Shown: positions 21,320 through 32,150 of the stretch, in pieces | Layout of the letters: every line of letters begins with the position of its first letter | How positions within the stretch are numbered: the stretch's first letter is position 1 | From: Ovis canadensis | Lineage: Eukaryota > Chordata > Mammalia > Artiodactyla > Bovidae | NCBI RefSeq assembly: GCF_042477335.2 | Contig: NC_091246.1 | Coordinates: 216,255,501-216,319,500, forward strand | Reading direction: 5' to 3' | DNA: 64,000 bases | Position numbers and translations under genes: made by a program | Notes under the pieces: model-generated | Seen by the model: the letters and a program-made list of their open reading frames with translations, nothing else | Told to the model about the DNA's origin: nothing | Database searches by the model: none

Positions 21320-22251
21320 CTCAGTTCAGTTCAGTTCAGCTGCTCAGTCCTGTCCGACTCTTTGCGACCCCATGAATCGCAGCACGCCAGGCCTCCCTGT
21401 CCATGACCATCTCCCGGAGTTCACTCAGACTCACGTCCATCAAGTCGGTCATGCCATCCAGCCATCTCATCTGCTGTTGTCCCCTTCTCCTCCTGCCCCC
21501 AATCCCTCCCAGCATCAGGGTCTTTTCCAATGAGTCAACTCTTCGCATGAGGTATCCAAAGTACTGGAGCTTCAGCTTTAGCATCATTCCTTCCAAAGAA
21601 ATCCCAGGGATGTACTCCTACAGAATGGACTGGTTGGATCTCCTTGCAGTCCAAGGGACTCTCAAGAGTCTTCTCCAACACCACAGCTCAAAAGCATCAA
21701 TTCTTCGCCGCTCAGCTTTCCTCACAGTCCAACTCTCGCATCCATACATGACCACTGGAAAAACCATAGCCTTGACTAGATGAACCTTTGCTGGCAAAGT
21801 AATGTCTCTGCTTTTCGATATGCTATCTAGGTTGGTCATAACTTTCCTTCCAAGGGGCAAGCATCTTTTAATTTCATGGGTGCAGTCACCATCTGCAGTG
21901 ATTTTGGAGCCCCCCAAAATAAAGTCTGACACTGTTTCCACTGTTTCCCCACCTATTTCCCATGAAGTGATGGGACCAAATGCCATGATCTTCGTTTTCT
22001 GAATGTTGAGCTTTAAGGCAACTTTTTCACTCTCCTCTCTCACTTTCATCAAGAGGCTTTTTAGTTCCCCTTCACTTTCTGCCATAAGGGTGGTGTCATC
22101 TGCATATCTGAGGTGATTGATATTTCTCCCGGAAATCTTGATTCCAGCTTGTGCTTCTTCCAGCCCAGTGTTTCTCATGATGTACTCTGCATATAAGTTA
22201 AATAAGCAGGGTGACAGTATACAGCCTTGACATGCTCCTTTTCCTATTTGG
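21320..22251 (-). mobile_element. 5'-truncated BovB LINE
   Basis: The 3' tail cagttcagttcagttcagct is at the left. RT C-terminal sequence follows and is open from 22251 down to about 21618, with the YADD box intact (HLRYADDTTLMAESEGELK). It stops at the word ccttttcctatttggaac, where a plus-strand Bov-tA begins without a gap. Confidence 0.9.
21618..22251 (-). pseudogene. BovB RT C-terminal fragment (open frame)
   Basis: About 210 residues of uninterrupted BovB RT, from the QIGKGACQGCILSPCLF box through YADD to the SWTVRKAERRRIDAFELWCW C-terminal motif. The endonuclease and the first half of RT are missing because the insertion is truncated. The frame continues artificially into the adjacent SINE up to 22412. 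The long frame reflects recent insertion and not selection. Confidence 0.82.
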
Positions 22252-22440
22252 AACCTCAGTGATAAAGAATCTGCCTGCCAGTGCAGGAGACCTGGGTTCG
22301 ATTCCTGGGTTGGAAGATCCCCTGGAGAAGGAAATGGCAACCCACTCCAGCATTCTTGCCTGGGAAATTCTATAGACAGAGGAGCCTGGTGGGCTACAGT
22401 GCATGGGGTCACAAAGAGTCAGACACAACTGAGCAACCTA
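22252..22440 (+). mobile_element. Bov-tA SINE abutting BovB
   Basis: It begins inside the tRNA-like head (cctcagtgataaagaatctg), continues with gacctgggttcgattcctgg, and ends at cagacacaactgagcaacct. The first bases of the head are missing at the BovB junction. Confidence 0.88.
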
Positions 22441-22497
22441 AGAACAGAAATTCAGAAAATAAACAAGAATTACAAGTATACATTGATTTGATAACCC

Positions 22498-22780
22498 ACT
22501 GCTGCTGCCGCTGCTAAGTCGCTTCAGTCGTATCTGACTCTGTGCGAACCCAGAGATGACAGCCCACCAGGCTCCCCTGTCCCTGGGATTCTCCAGGCAA
22601 GAACACTGGAGTGGGTTGCCATTTCCTTCTCCAATGCAGGAAAGTGAAAAGTGAAAGTGAAGTCGCTCAGTAGTGTCCCAACTCCTAGTGACCCCATGGA
22701 CTGCAGCCCACCAGGCTCCTCCGTCCATGGGATTTGCCAAGCAAGAGTACTGGAGTGGGTTGCCATTGCCTTCTCCCAGC
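22498..22780 (-). mobile_element. Bov-A2 SINE
   Basis: Two Bov-A units in antisense joined by gtgaaaagtgaaagtgaagt, with a short ctgctgctgccgctgct tail at the left end. Confidence 0.9.
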
Positions 22781-23186
22781 AGGAGACAATCCTATAAAAT
22801 CTATTTGGAGATGAACATCATTCTTTTCACAAACCACAGTAAAAATTCTTCCAAAATTATATAAGTTACACAAGAAGAATGGATGGCCATATTTTCCATT
22901 TTCCTAGAAAATTTTTAGTGTTTGATAGGCCAGCCAACAGAGATATTTCATGGAGGATTTTGGCAAGGGTCTAATTGAGTTTTTCTGGGGCTATCAGTTG
23001 ACTGTTCTGGATTTTCACCATCATCATCATAAACTTTTTAAACTGATTTTTTTGTGTGATATTTTGTACACTTGCAAAGGAAATAATAAGCTCTCCGTAG
23101 ATATGTCTTCCAGTTTTACAAAGCATTTAAATTAACCAGCATATTTAGCTGTTGATCTACTAAAGAATTTCCTGTAGCTTTTATCA
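22781..23186. other. Unique intergenic DNA
   Basis: No gene recognised. A short catcatcatcat run lies at 23019-23030. Confidence 0.45.
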
Positions 23187-23502
23187 CTTCAGTTTGGTTC
23201 AGTTGCTCAGTCATGTCCAACTCTTTGTGACCCCATGAACCGCAGCACACCAGGCCTCTCTGTCCATCACCAACTCCCAGAGTCCACCCAAACTCATGAC
23301 CATTGAGTCAGTGATGCCATCCAACCATCTCAACCTCTGCTGTCCCCTTCTCCTCCTGCCCTCAATCTTTCCCAGCATCAGAGTCTTTTCAAATGAGTCA
23401 GCTCTTCACATCAGGTGGCCAAAGTATTGGAGTTTCAGCTTCAACATCAGTCCTTCCAATGAATACCCAGGACTGATCTCCTTTAGGATGGACTGGTTGA
23501 AT
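23187..23502 (-). mobile_element. BovB 3' end fragment
   Basis: cttcagtttggttcagttgc to ctttaggatggactggttga, the antisense 3' end of BovB with diverged tail repeats. Confidence 0.87.
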
Positions 23503-23782
23503 CACTTTTATAGTAATGTTTAAAATTTATGAATTTGTTTACTTTTTAAAGAGTCAAAAGAGGAGCTAGAAATAAAAACCTCTTTGATTCCTTAGCATCC
23601 CAAAGTCATGAATTATTCCAAAATTATCAGTGTGTATGTTTAGCCTTCTACTTAACACATTAATATGCTTTACAGAGTGACACAAGTTTGGCTAAATTAA
23701 ACAAAATATGCTTTTCATGAAGAACTGGACACTATAAGAAAGTATAGAATAGTTATTGTATATTTACTATTACTGCCTTTTC

Positions 23783-23935
23783 CATTTTTATAGTAGTGGT
23801 GGTTTAGACACTAAGTCGTGTCTGACTCTTATGACCCCAAGGACTGTATAGCCCGCTAGTTTCCTCCGTCCATGTGATTTCCCAGGCAAGAATACTGGAG
23901 TGGGTTGCCATTTCCTTCTCCACATTTTTATAGTA
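23783..23935 (-). mobile_element. Truncated Bov-tA SINE with target-site duplication
   Basis: The body 23796-23922 (gtggtggtttagacactaag to ccatttccttctcca) is flanked by the 13-bp word catttttatagta at 23783-23795 and 23923-23935. Confidence 0.9.
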
Positions 23936-25285
23936 AGCCCTGTCAGTAAATAATATTAATTTAGGATCAGGTAAAGGAAGCTTCAAAAGCTCTGTTTTGT
24001 GACTGAACACAAATTGAACAAACATAGTCATAACATTCTCTTTCATTGGATAAAATTAGTAAGATTGGTTGTTACACTAATTATGTGAAAACAGTTAAAC
24101 AGTTATATGAAAAAGAAAAAGTAAAAGTATTTCATAATGCTGAAACAAAACTACTAGAAAGAAGCAGGTTAAATGATTCTAGGAACTCCTATATGCTGAT
24201 ATTAGTTCATGATCCTACCATCCAGTGTGGGAGAAAACTTTTATAGCTTTCACATGACTTATCACATCTAAAATTATAATTTAATTAGTGTACTTTTAGC
24301 ATCCATCTACATTGGCTAGAATAAAATTCAAAAGGGTAGGCTCTCCACCTATTTTGTGCAATAATTATTCTAAACACCTAGGGCAGTTATTTGGCAAAGA
24401 ATAGTAAGAACATTCAATAAGAATAAACTTTTCTTTCTGAATCATAGTAGTAAAAGGATAAAGTTTAAGAATTTTAGAAATCAGATATTAACTAGGGTGG
24501 GACTATGGGAAGTATTATTCAATTATTTTAGCTGCTGCTTTATGTTCTTGTCCTCTAAGAAAAGGTAATTTGATGATAGAGGTCTGAAACAGATTTCTCT
24601 ATGGAGTAATAATTCTTTTTGTAATCTGCACATAGAACAGTTAATATATCTGTAAAACTAAATAACTTGAAAGAACAACAGAAAGTACAACATACTATTT
24701 CCTCATATCTTAATTTTCAGTTTTTTAAGAAAGGATCATAAAACCTGTGTGGCTATTTTTGTATTTTCTGACACTTGTTTCTCTCTTTTTAGTGATGAAT
24801 AGAATTTTATGTGATAAAGATAAGTATCTTCTAAAGCCTCTGGTATCTCCAAACTGAACATCTTCATTTTGTAGAAAAAGTAAACCAGAGAGATTTCTTG
24901 AGTTATTTACTGTCATAGAGCTAATTAAAATACTAAATTTCTTTTAATCATAAATTATATCATTATATATAATTCAAATGTTCAAATATATACTATCATA
25001 TATTCTATTGTAGTGTTTTAGTATGCAGCTTAATTTTAGAATTCAATATTATTCTTTTCTGTTGTAGCAGGCAATTTTTAAAAAATTTTCCTGTTAAAAA
25101 TGAAAAACATCTTTGCTACTTTTTGAGAGGGAGGCCAATTATATTTTTTCATTTTCCTTAGAACAAAATGTAGACTTCCTGTTGTTGAGGTTGAATTACA
25201 TAACTATTTATTTAATATTGACATACAAGAAGTTCTTAGAACAAAAAGGAATAAACAATTGAGAAAAGTGTTCTCTAGGCTATGA
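23936..25285. other. Long unique AT-rich intergenic stretch
   Basis: About 1.35 kb without a recognisable gene or young repeat. Frames of 66 codons at 24046-24246 (+) and 63 codons at 24725-24916 (-) show no known motif. Confidence 0.45.
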
Positions 25286-25546
25286 TTGCTGCTACTGCTA
25301 AGTCACTTCAGTTGTGTCCAACTCTGTGCGACCCCATAGATGGCAGCCCACCAGGCTCCCCTGTCCCTGGGATTCTCCAGGCAAAAACACTGGAGTGGGT
25401 TGCCATTTCCTTCTCCAAAGCATGAAAGTGAAAAGTGAAAGTGAAGTCGCTCAGTTGTGTCTGACTCCTAGCAACCACATGGACTGCATCCTACCAGGCT
25501 CCTCCGTCCATGGGGTTTGCCAGGCAAGGGTACTGGAGTGGGTTGA
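25286..25546 (-). mobile_element. Bov-A2 SINE
   Basis: gctgctactgctaagtcact, the linker gtgaaaagtgaaagtgaagt, then ggctcctccgtccatggggt. Two Bov-A units in antisense. Confidence 0.9.
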
Positions 25547-25883
25547 TTAGATTTTTCTTATTCATATTTTATATATAGGATATGTATGACAACAGCACAA
25601 AGAAATGAAGAGTGAAATATGAATCAAGATCTGTTTTTGATGTTTACTGGCTTATGTGTTTATTTTGTTTAGGACTTAATATTTTAAGAAGATTAAAAAA
25701 AAAAAGTCTGCTATAATTCCCAGTTTTACCATTAATGACTGTTTAGTAAATAAAGACAATGACTAAAATTTTTCAAGTAAAAAAATTCACCAGTCTTGCT
25801 TCCTGAGTAATTTTTAATATCTTTTTCTTGGTTTGATTAAATTATTTGACATCAGACATTTAAAATATATTATGCTTTAAGAA

Positions 25884-26094
25884 GGACTCCCCTGGTGGCT
25901 CAGATGGTAAAGAATCTGTCTATAATGTGGGAGACCTGGGTTTGATTCCTGGTTTGGGAAGATCCCTGGAGGAGGGCATGGCAAGCTACTCCAGTGTTCT
26001 TGCCTGGAGAATCCCCATGAACAGAGCACCTGGCGGGCTATAGTCCATGGGGTCACCAGAAGTCAGACACAACTGAATAACTAAGCACAGCACA
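25884..26094 (+). mobile_element. Bov-tA SINE
   Basis: Head ctcccctggtggctcagatg, B-box-like gggtttgattcctggtttgg, body to cagacacaactgaataacta. Confidence 0.9.
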
Positions 26095-26492
26095 GAGAAA
26101 AGTTTAGCAATTTTAAAACAGAAAGAATAATCTTATACTTTAAATGTAAGTTTATTTTCTCCTCTGCTATTCTGAGGTAGAATTCTTTTCCAGTAAATAC
26201 ATATTTTATCACAGAATGTATTTAGAATTTGGATAACTTAAAGTGCATATGATGCAATTTACTTCTTCCTCTTTTTCTTATTACCATGAAACTGAAAATT
26301 TTACTTCATAAAAGGAGAGATACTTTATATATTTTATAGTCTGCATTTCACAACTGCTCTCATAAATCAATCAAACATGAATTGCCTTTAAGTTATCTCC
26401 TGTTCTTAGCATGATTACACTAAATACATTAAAACAATGAATTCTCATATTAAATATGCAGACGGCTTGTAAGACCTTGATAGAAGACAATT

Positions 26493-26686
26493 TGGGGTTC
26501 CCTGATAGCTCAGTTGGTAAAGAATCCACCTGCAATGCAGGAGACCCTGGTTTGATCCCTGGGTTGGAAAGATCCCGTGGAGAAGGGAAAGGCTACCCAC
26601 TCCAGTATTCTGGCTGGGAGAATTCCATGGACTTATTGTCCATGTGGTCATGAAGAGTCAAACACAACTGAGTGACTTCACTAGAC
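26493..26686 (+). mobile_element. Bov-tA SINE
   Basis: Head ggttccctgatagctcagtt, B-box-like ggtttgatccctgggttgg. The body is shortened near gacttattgtccatgtgg. Confidence 0.9.
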
Positions 26687-28329
26687 TAGTGATGAAAAGA
26701 GTTGCCTTTGCCTCAACTGATTAATATTCAGGCTAATACTGCTTTGTATGTTTATACCAAGCTCCCTTGAGAACCTTGGTACCTTTCTGTGACCAGTGTT
26801 AGGGAACTGCAGCTGCTTCTTATCGAAACAAACTCAATTACAAAGTTTCATGGTATACAGCCTATGATTTTTAGAGTAAAAATATAATTTGTTAGCTTTA
26901 AATATTTTATTCTCAGGAGGCCTTAAAAATACTTCAGGAAGGATTACAGTTACTAGGAACTTCATTATTTGATACATATCTTTGGGAAAATAAACATTGA
27001 TCCAAAGTTTCAAATAATAAATAATCGGTTGGGAGAAAGTTTGCCACATCCTTTTGGGAAAGCCTGCTTATAAGCCTTTAGAGGATAGACCCTCGTGATT
27101 CAAGCTTTTCATATTTTCTTGCCAACATACTTAGTATTATATGCTTTATTTGACAGTGCTTCAATTCCCCATTTTATATCCTGAATTGTTTCCCAAAATA
27201 CTGTTGTTACTCTTGTTGCTTTTGCCCAAGAGCTTAGAGAAAAAGCTTAAATGCCCTAGTAGCACATTTGGAATATGCAGGATAAGAACAGATTATATCA
27301 TTGCTAACCTCTGTGCCCAGTGTCTCTATACTACTTGTTTTTTTCTGTTCATACAGTAATAAAATCTTTCCCCATGACTTCCTAACTAATATAAGTTGAT
27401 GCCCTCCAGTTTCAGTTTCCTGAAAAGTTATACTTACAAGGAAATCAACTCAGCTTTAAAGTTTGCAGGTTAGAAGGTTGAGGGTAACGGCAAAATTTAA
27501 AAAGCAACATGAATAACCAACTAATCCTCCAGGATCTAAAAAGCAAACCAGTAAATCGCTGTTAAGATTCAAATGAAACAATTTCATCTTCAGACAACCG
27601 TTTAGAAACCTTCAAAACAGAGCCCCAAACTGCAGTCAGCTTCTAGACCAGGTTGCGAATTTGTCAAAGCCCAGTTTTAGTGCTTTCTCATTGCCAGTGC
27701 TTCACAGCCCCCTTTCCCCAGCCCACTGTTCACAGACTAATCCCCAGTTGTCCAGAACTTTCCATGTGATATCCACCTCATTCTTCTTCTTTTTGGCCCA
27801 GTGCCATGAGCTAATGTTTCCAGAATTTATCACATCAGGATTTATCAGGCCCGTGTTTTGTTCTCTCAGGATCTTTTCATGATAAATTAGCAAGTCATAC
27901 TGGGAAATTCATCTACACTGTAAAGGGAAAGCAATTTCATTATGTCCTGTGGCTAGTAGATCAAATATTTGTAGTTTAAAGGGTATTATGAGATTCACAA
28001 TACCTTAAACTAGTAGTCTTCAAATATTTATCTTTTTAAAATTATCATCATCTAGTGATCAAACCGTGTTTTCAAATAAAATTTTCTATAAAATAGGTAC
28101 AAGTGAAAACACTCCCATTCAAGTAGGGGATAGGACAGGGATACTCCATTTTCTCCTCTTCCCTGCTCTCTGAGTGGCCTCAGAGCATCTCTGAGGAATT
28201 TCTGCAGTTCCACAAACACAGCCTGCAAATGATCCTATTAATGCAGGGGGATAACTGCTTGTAAGAATGTCAGGTTACATGTCTAGCACTTTGAAATCAG
28301 TGGTTTTTAATAGGACTGATTCTGCTCGC
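26687..28329. other. Unique DNA upstream of the crystallin gene
   Basis: About 1.6 kb free of young repeats, the longest such run before the gene. No exon, RNA gene or promoter motif is recognised. It is the natural place to look for distal lens regulatory elements, but nothing in the sequence proves one. Confidence 0.45.
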
Positions 28330-28490
28330 CATGGGGACTTTGGAAAATATCTGAACACAGTTGCCATAACTGGGAGAGGAAGGAAGTAGGTGCTACTGGC
28401 ATCTAGTGGGCAGCAGACAGGACGTTGTTAAACATCCTACAATGTTCCAGCCTAAAATGTCACAATAGCACTGAGATCAAGAACGCCTGC
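28330..28490 (+). mobile_element. MER5A (hAT-Charlie) DNA transposon
   Basis: ggtgctactggcatctagtg, gttaaacatcctacaatgtt and cctaaaatgtcacaatagca are well-preserved MER5A words in the right order. MER5A is shared by placental mammals, so this flank predates the ruminant insertions. Confidence 0.85.
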
Positions 28491-29427
28491 TTACAGAGAG
28501 TAGGGCACCAGAAGCTGCTGGGAGTTGGGGGAGGAAACAGGGACTATAGGGGAGGAGGGAAGACTCCAGTTCCTGGAATCAGAGACTTAACTAATGAGCA
28601 ACTTAGGCTTGCTCAGGATTGGGGAAGGTAGAGAAGGCAGAAACTTTGCAAAATTGTGGGATTTAAAACTTGGTTATATTTTCAGGGTAACTTGCATTTG
28701 ACAGCAGCTAGATCCAAACAAAAAGGCTTAGCACTTAGCTAGCAAAAATATTAAATAGAAATTTACTATGTGACTAATAACCACCATGAGTTGCCTCATG
28801 AACTCCAAAGTTGAGGGCTTCCTGCCTGTGGTGCAGGAGGAACCGGCTGCGTCTGGAGGTGACCCTGGTCCATTCAGTCTCCAGGGAGCAGAGCTGAGCC
28901 AGGTGCATGAACAGGGCTTCCGGGGGTCCAGCGCCCCCCACCTTTCTTCCTCCGGTGTAATGTCTACTGCATCCGCTCCTGAGCCGTGAGAATGGGAAAA
29001 GGTTCTCCGGGGAAAATCCCATCCTCCTTCAACCATCCTGTGCAGAAGGCAGGTGCCTCTGTGTCCCACATCCTCACACCAAGGAAAAGCTCTCTCATCT
29101 AGACGCCTCCCGCCGGGGCCCATCCTGACCTCTGACCTGGTCACTACCCCGTGTTGTTCCTCAAAAAGAGATCACTTAGAATGTTTAAAAGATAAATAAA
29201 ATATTTCATTACAAGTGTTAACCCGGTTAAGCGCTTTTGCTCGCTTCCCATCTCCTGAATAGGCTTCATTTAAAGGCCCCAGAGGCACCAAGTGACAGTT
29301 TTACGCGGGTCATCAGTTCGAAAGCTCTGGAGAGTCTAAGAGAAAACATACAGTGAGTCCCCCACCCCACCCCCGCCGTCATTATATAGAAAAGAGACAG
29401 AAAGGAAATCCTCCTCACCCGGGGGCC
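28491..29427. other. GC-rich unique block then proximal upstream region
   Basis: 28790-29140 is distinctly GC-rich for this neighbourhood and is open for 67 to 138 codons on both strands, as GC-rich DNA often is. The predicted peptides match nothing known to me. 29141-29427 leads into the crystallin promoter. I see no upstream exon. Confidence 0.4.
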
Positions 29428-29473
29428 CCTTTTGTGTTGTTCCTGCCAACGCAGCAGCCCTCCCGCTATATAG
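29428..29473 (+). promoter_or_regulatory. Gamma-crystallin lens promoter: Sox and Maf sites plus TATA box
   Basis: ccttttgtg (29428-29436) fits a Sox1/Sox2 site. tgccaacgcagca (29444-29456) contains a Maf-type half site. tatatag (29467-29473) is the TATA box. This order and spacing are the well-studied proximal promoter of mammalian gamma-crystallin genes, where Sox and large Maf factors drive lens fibre expression. Transcription should start about 25-30 bp after the TATA box, near 29495-29500, giving a 5' UTR of roughly 25-30 nt. Confidence 0.88.
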
Positions 29474-29523
29474 ACCGCGCGCCAGCCGCACCGCACTGAA
29501 CTCCATCCCCGCGTCCAGCAGCC

Positions 29524-29532
29524 ATGGGGAAG
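29524..29532 (+). CDS. CRYG (D/E/F group): Crystallin exon 1 (Met-Gly-Lys)
   Basis: Nine coding bases, atggggaag, followed by the donor gtgagc. The start context gcagccatgg is a strong Kozak match. A three-codon first exon is diagnostic for beta/gamma-crystallins of the gamma class. Confidence 0.96.
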
Positions 29533-31804
29533 GTGAGCCCCGCGCCGGCGGGAGGGGCCCGCAGCCCGGCTGGAGGCCAGGCCTCTGAGCCTCTCCTTCC
29601 CTTCCTTGCAGATCACCTTCTACGAGGACCGGGGCTTCCAGGGCCGCCACTATGAGTGCAGCAGCGACCACTCCAACCTGCAGCCTTACTTCAGCCGCTG
29701 CAACTCCATCCGCGTGGACAGTGGCTGCTGGATGATCTACGAGCAGCCCAACTTCCAGGGGCCCCAGTACTTCCTGCGGCGGGGCGACTACCCCGACTAC
29801 CAGCAGTGGATGGGCCTCAACGACTCCGTCCGCTCCTGCCGCCTCATCCCCCACGTGAGTCCGGTCCCCCTGGGCCTGCCGTGGCCTCGGGTCAGCTGTG
29901 GTCAGGCTGTAGGACGGTGGCCTTCCTTTGCTGGTCCTAACCGGATTCTCTTTTCCTTTTTAATCTCTCTTAATTGAGAATGCAATGCTCTTAATTGAGA
30001 TTGCATTTTCCTTTGCTAATATGAACTCACCTCTACTGGGGAAAAGTGGCATGGTATCTGTTCAGAGTGTCTGTGCCACAGGTGATGAACTCCTCACACT
30101 CAGGTGGTACTTGGGCTAGTCCCTGGGCTTTTTCTCTCTTTCCTCACCTGTAAAATGGGGCTAGTAGGGCGGTTAATTCATAGAGCTGTGATGAGGTGGG
30201 AAGGAGATTGCCTGTCACCTGGCAAGCCACCCTTCCCCCTCCAGATATTGACTACTTTGAACATCCAGGGTCGCTCAAGTCCTGCTTTTTGATTCGTCAA
30301 AACAACTAGCCAGCAATGTGATTCCAGTAGCCCCTGCAAAGCCATTGCTATCCAAATAAAGCCCAAACAGCCCGGAATTCCACAGTTAGGGATGCTGTAA
30401 TTTGACTGTGACCCAGTCCTGTGGAAAATGTACCGCTTTGGGTAAGTTTGAAAGCCCCTCAGAGGGTTTAATGCCTTGATAGGACCCAGACTGGCATTAG
30501 GAGCCTGGAAATCTCAGCTTCCACCTTCCAGTGCTGACTCTTCTGATTACAGCCTGAAAGCTCTAGTCATTAGTTTCTCATAAAAGAAGACAACATGGTA
30601 TGTGTCAGGCGGTTGTGAAGATCAGATTAGGCAACGGACATGTGAACCCTTTGCAAACCATGGGAGATGCCTTATTAGCAGTTTTTATGCCTCAGAATGA
30701 ATTGCTTATGAGGACCTTTGCTAAGGAGGGTTTGATGGTGGAAGAAGGAAAACTGAATATGTACATGCCAGGAAGAAACAAGCAGATAAAAGCACAAGTG
30801 CTTAGAAGAGACAGACAGGATTCACCCAGGACTAACAGCAGCCTCCCTTCCATTTTCCTAAAGGTCTATAACCTATCCATCCAGGCAGGAATTATTTTGA
30901 CAGATCACACATTAGAGCTGAGAAATGAAACTTAACCGTTAACAATGGCTCTTGCTTTTCAGGACTTCAGAATAGCAGGACTCAAAGCAGAAAGGCAGGA
31001 ATTAGATGTCTGGGCTGAATGGTCATCATTCTGTGCCTTACTTACTCTGGGGAAAGGAATTCTGCTTCCTCTCTCCCCAGCCTCTTCTAATGCTACTGAG
31101 ATCCAAAATAATGCCTTTTGCAAGGGATATATTTGCTTTTTTACTTTAACATCTAATTATTTTATATCCTCCAAGGGGACTCCAGCCCACCAGAAATCTA
31201 TCAAGGAAAGAACAAAAAATTATATCTAAAAACTGTTACTTAAGAGTGGTACTAAGTAGGCACTAAATATGGTTCGTGTAGTTTGTGGCCCTGGAAATCT
31301 CTAGGGAGAACCATGCATATCTTGATCTATGTGAATAGCACTCGCTTCAGTTCTGCAGTTTGCAGTCTACCCCATGGCACACAGTGGCTCTGGTGTTGCC
31401 TGTCTTTTAAACTTGTCATCTCCGATGTAAACAAGATTTTGTAAATGCCCATTCCCCCAGGGCTGTGAGAGATTAGTGGCTAAGGACTAGGCTCTCTGAC
31501 TTCCCCCATGTGCCGATTGCTGAACCCACAGACTGGTTCCCACCGGCTGAGGATCTATGAGCGAGAGGACTACCGAGGCCAGATGGTGGAAATCACAGAG
31601 GACTGCTCCTCACTCCATGACCGCTTCCACTTCAGTGAGATCCACTCCTTCAACGTGCTGGAGGGCTGGTGGGTCCTCTACGAGATGACCAACTACCGGG
31701 GGCGGCAGTACCTGCTGCGGCCGGGGGATTACAGGCGCTACCACGACTGGGGGGCTACAAGTGCCCGAGTGGGCTCCTTGAGGAGGGCTGTGGATTTCTA
31801 TTGA
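29524..31804 (+). CDS. CRYG (D/E/F group): Gamma-crystallin (D/E/F group), complete three-exon gene
   Basis: This is a structural lens protein: a soluble 21-kDa monomer packed at high concentration in fibre cells to give transparency and refractive power. The coding sequence joins 29524-29532, 29612-29854 and 31532-31804, giving 174 residues including Met, the family's usual length. Introns of 79 and 1677 bp have GT/AG ends, and the exon sizes (9, 243 and 273 nt) are those of every gamma-crystallin. Four Greek-key motifs form two domains. Features such as [20 protein letters not shown], the HSF motif and the DFY end favour the E/F or D type over A, B or C; I cannot choose the exact paralogue. 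No frame damage is seen, so it is probably functional. Residue 129 is Trp, next to the core Trp 130, where the paralogues I know have Ser, Cys or Tyr. Confidence 0.96.
29612..29854 (+). CDS. CRYG (D/E/F group): Crystallin exon 2 (N-terminal domain)
   Basis: It encodes mature residues 3-83 with two Greek keys. Core tryptophans 42 (SGCWMIYE) and 68 (QQWMG) are present. Residue 23 is Ser, whereas human gamma-D has Pro. The exon is GC-rich and ends RSCRLIPH at the interdomain linker, then donor gtgagt. Confidence 0.96.
29855..31531 (+). other. Crystallin intron 2 with MIR remnants
   Basis: The intron is 1677 bp. MIR-like words occur near 30105-30205 (cctcacctgtaaaatggggc) and 30595-30690 (gcggttgtgaagatcagatt). 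No young ruminant SINE or LINE lies inside the gene. Open frames at 30600-30935 and 30945-31229 look accidental. Confidence 0.7.
31532..31804 (+). CDS. CRYG (D/E/F group): Crystallin exon 3 (C-terminal domain)
   Basis: It encodes mature residues 84-173 and the TGA stop, with the third and fourth Greek keys. Core tryptophans 130 and 156 are present, as is the tyrosine-corner region [19 protein letters not shown]. The extra Trp at 129 (LEGWWVLYE) is the one odd residue. The acceptor is ccacag. Confidence 0.96.
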   Translation, partial: TGSHRLRIYEREDYRGQMVEITEDCSSLHDRFHFSEIHSFNVLEGWWVLYEMTNYRGRQYLLRPGDYRRYHDWGATSARVGSLRRAVDFY

Positions 31805-31841
31805 AATATTTTTACTCTACCCTTTTCTCCACATGAAAGTT

Positions 31842-31847
31842 AATAAA
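31842..31847 (+). terminator. Crystallin polyadenylation signal
   Basis: AATAAA lies 38 bp after the stop codon, and a TG-rich stretch (cctgtgtgcttgatg) follows at 31854. A very short 3' UTR is normal for gamma-crystallins. Confidence 0.9.
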
Positions 31848-31989
31848 ATATTTCCTGTGTGCTTGATGCAATAATGCGTTTCTCTCTTCCTTTCAAGCTC
31901 CTTGAAAGGGCTCAACAAAAAGAAAGCTGGGAATGATGCGAATTTTCTTACAAGTATCAGCGGGAAAGGTGATGCGGAGTTGCAGTAAA

Positions 31990-32150
31990 GAGGACAGGCT
32001 CAGGACAGAATGCCTGGTGCCACAACCACTAAAGAGCTTTAGTTGATCAACAAGTTGCTTAACATTTCTGTGCCTCAGTTTCCTAATTTGCAAAACTTGG
32101 TGTAATGATACTCTTCATTTCTTAAGTTTGTGGGGTGGATTAACTAAGTT
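31990..32150 (+). mobile_element. MIR SINE remnant
   Basis: caagttgcttaacatttctg, tgcctcagtttcctaatttg and gggtggattaactaag are sense MIR words, just downstream of the crystallin gene. Confidence 0.75.

Noticed and set aside
28728-29144. 138-codon minus-strand gene upstream of the crystallin
   Set aside because: It overlaps an opposite frame in GC-rich DNA, matches no known protein and has no promoter or splice evidence.
30600-31229. Alternative exons in crystallin intron 2
   Set aside because: The frames overlap MIR remnants and lack matching splice sites; the exon 2 to exon 3 join already gives the full family protein.
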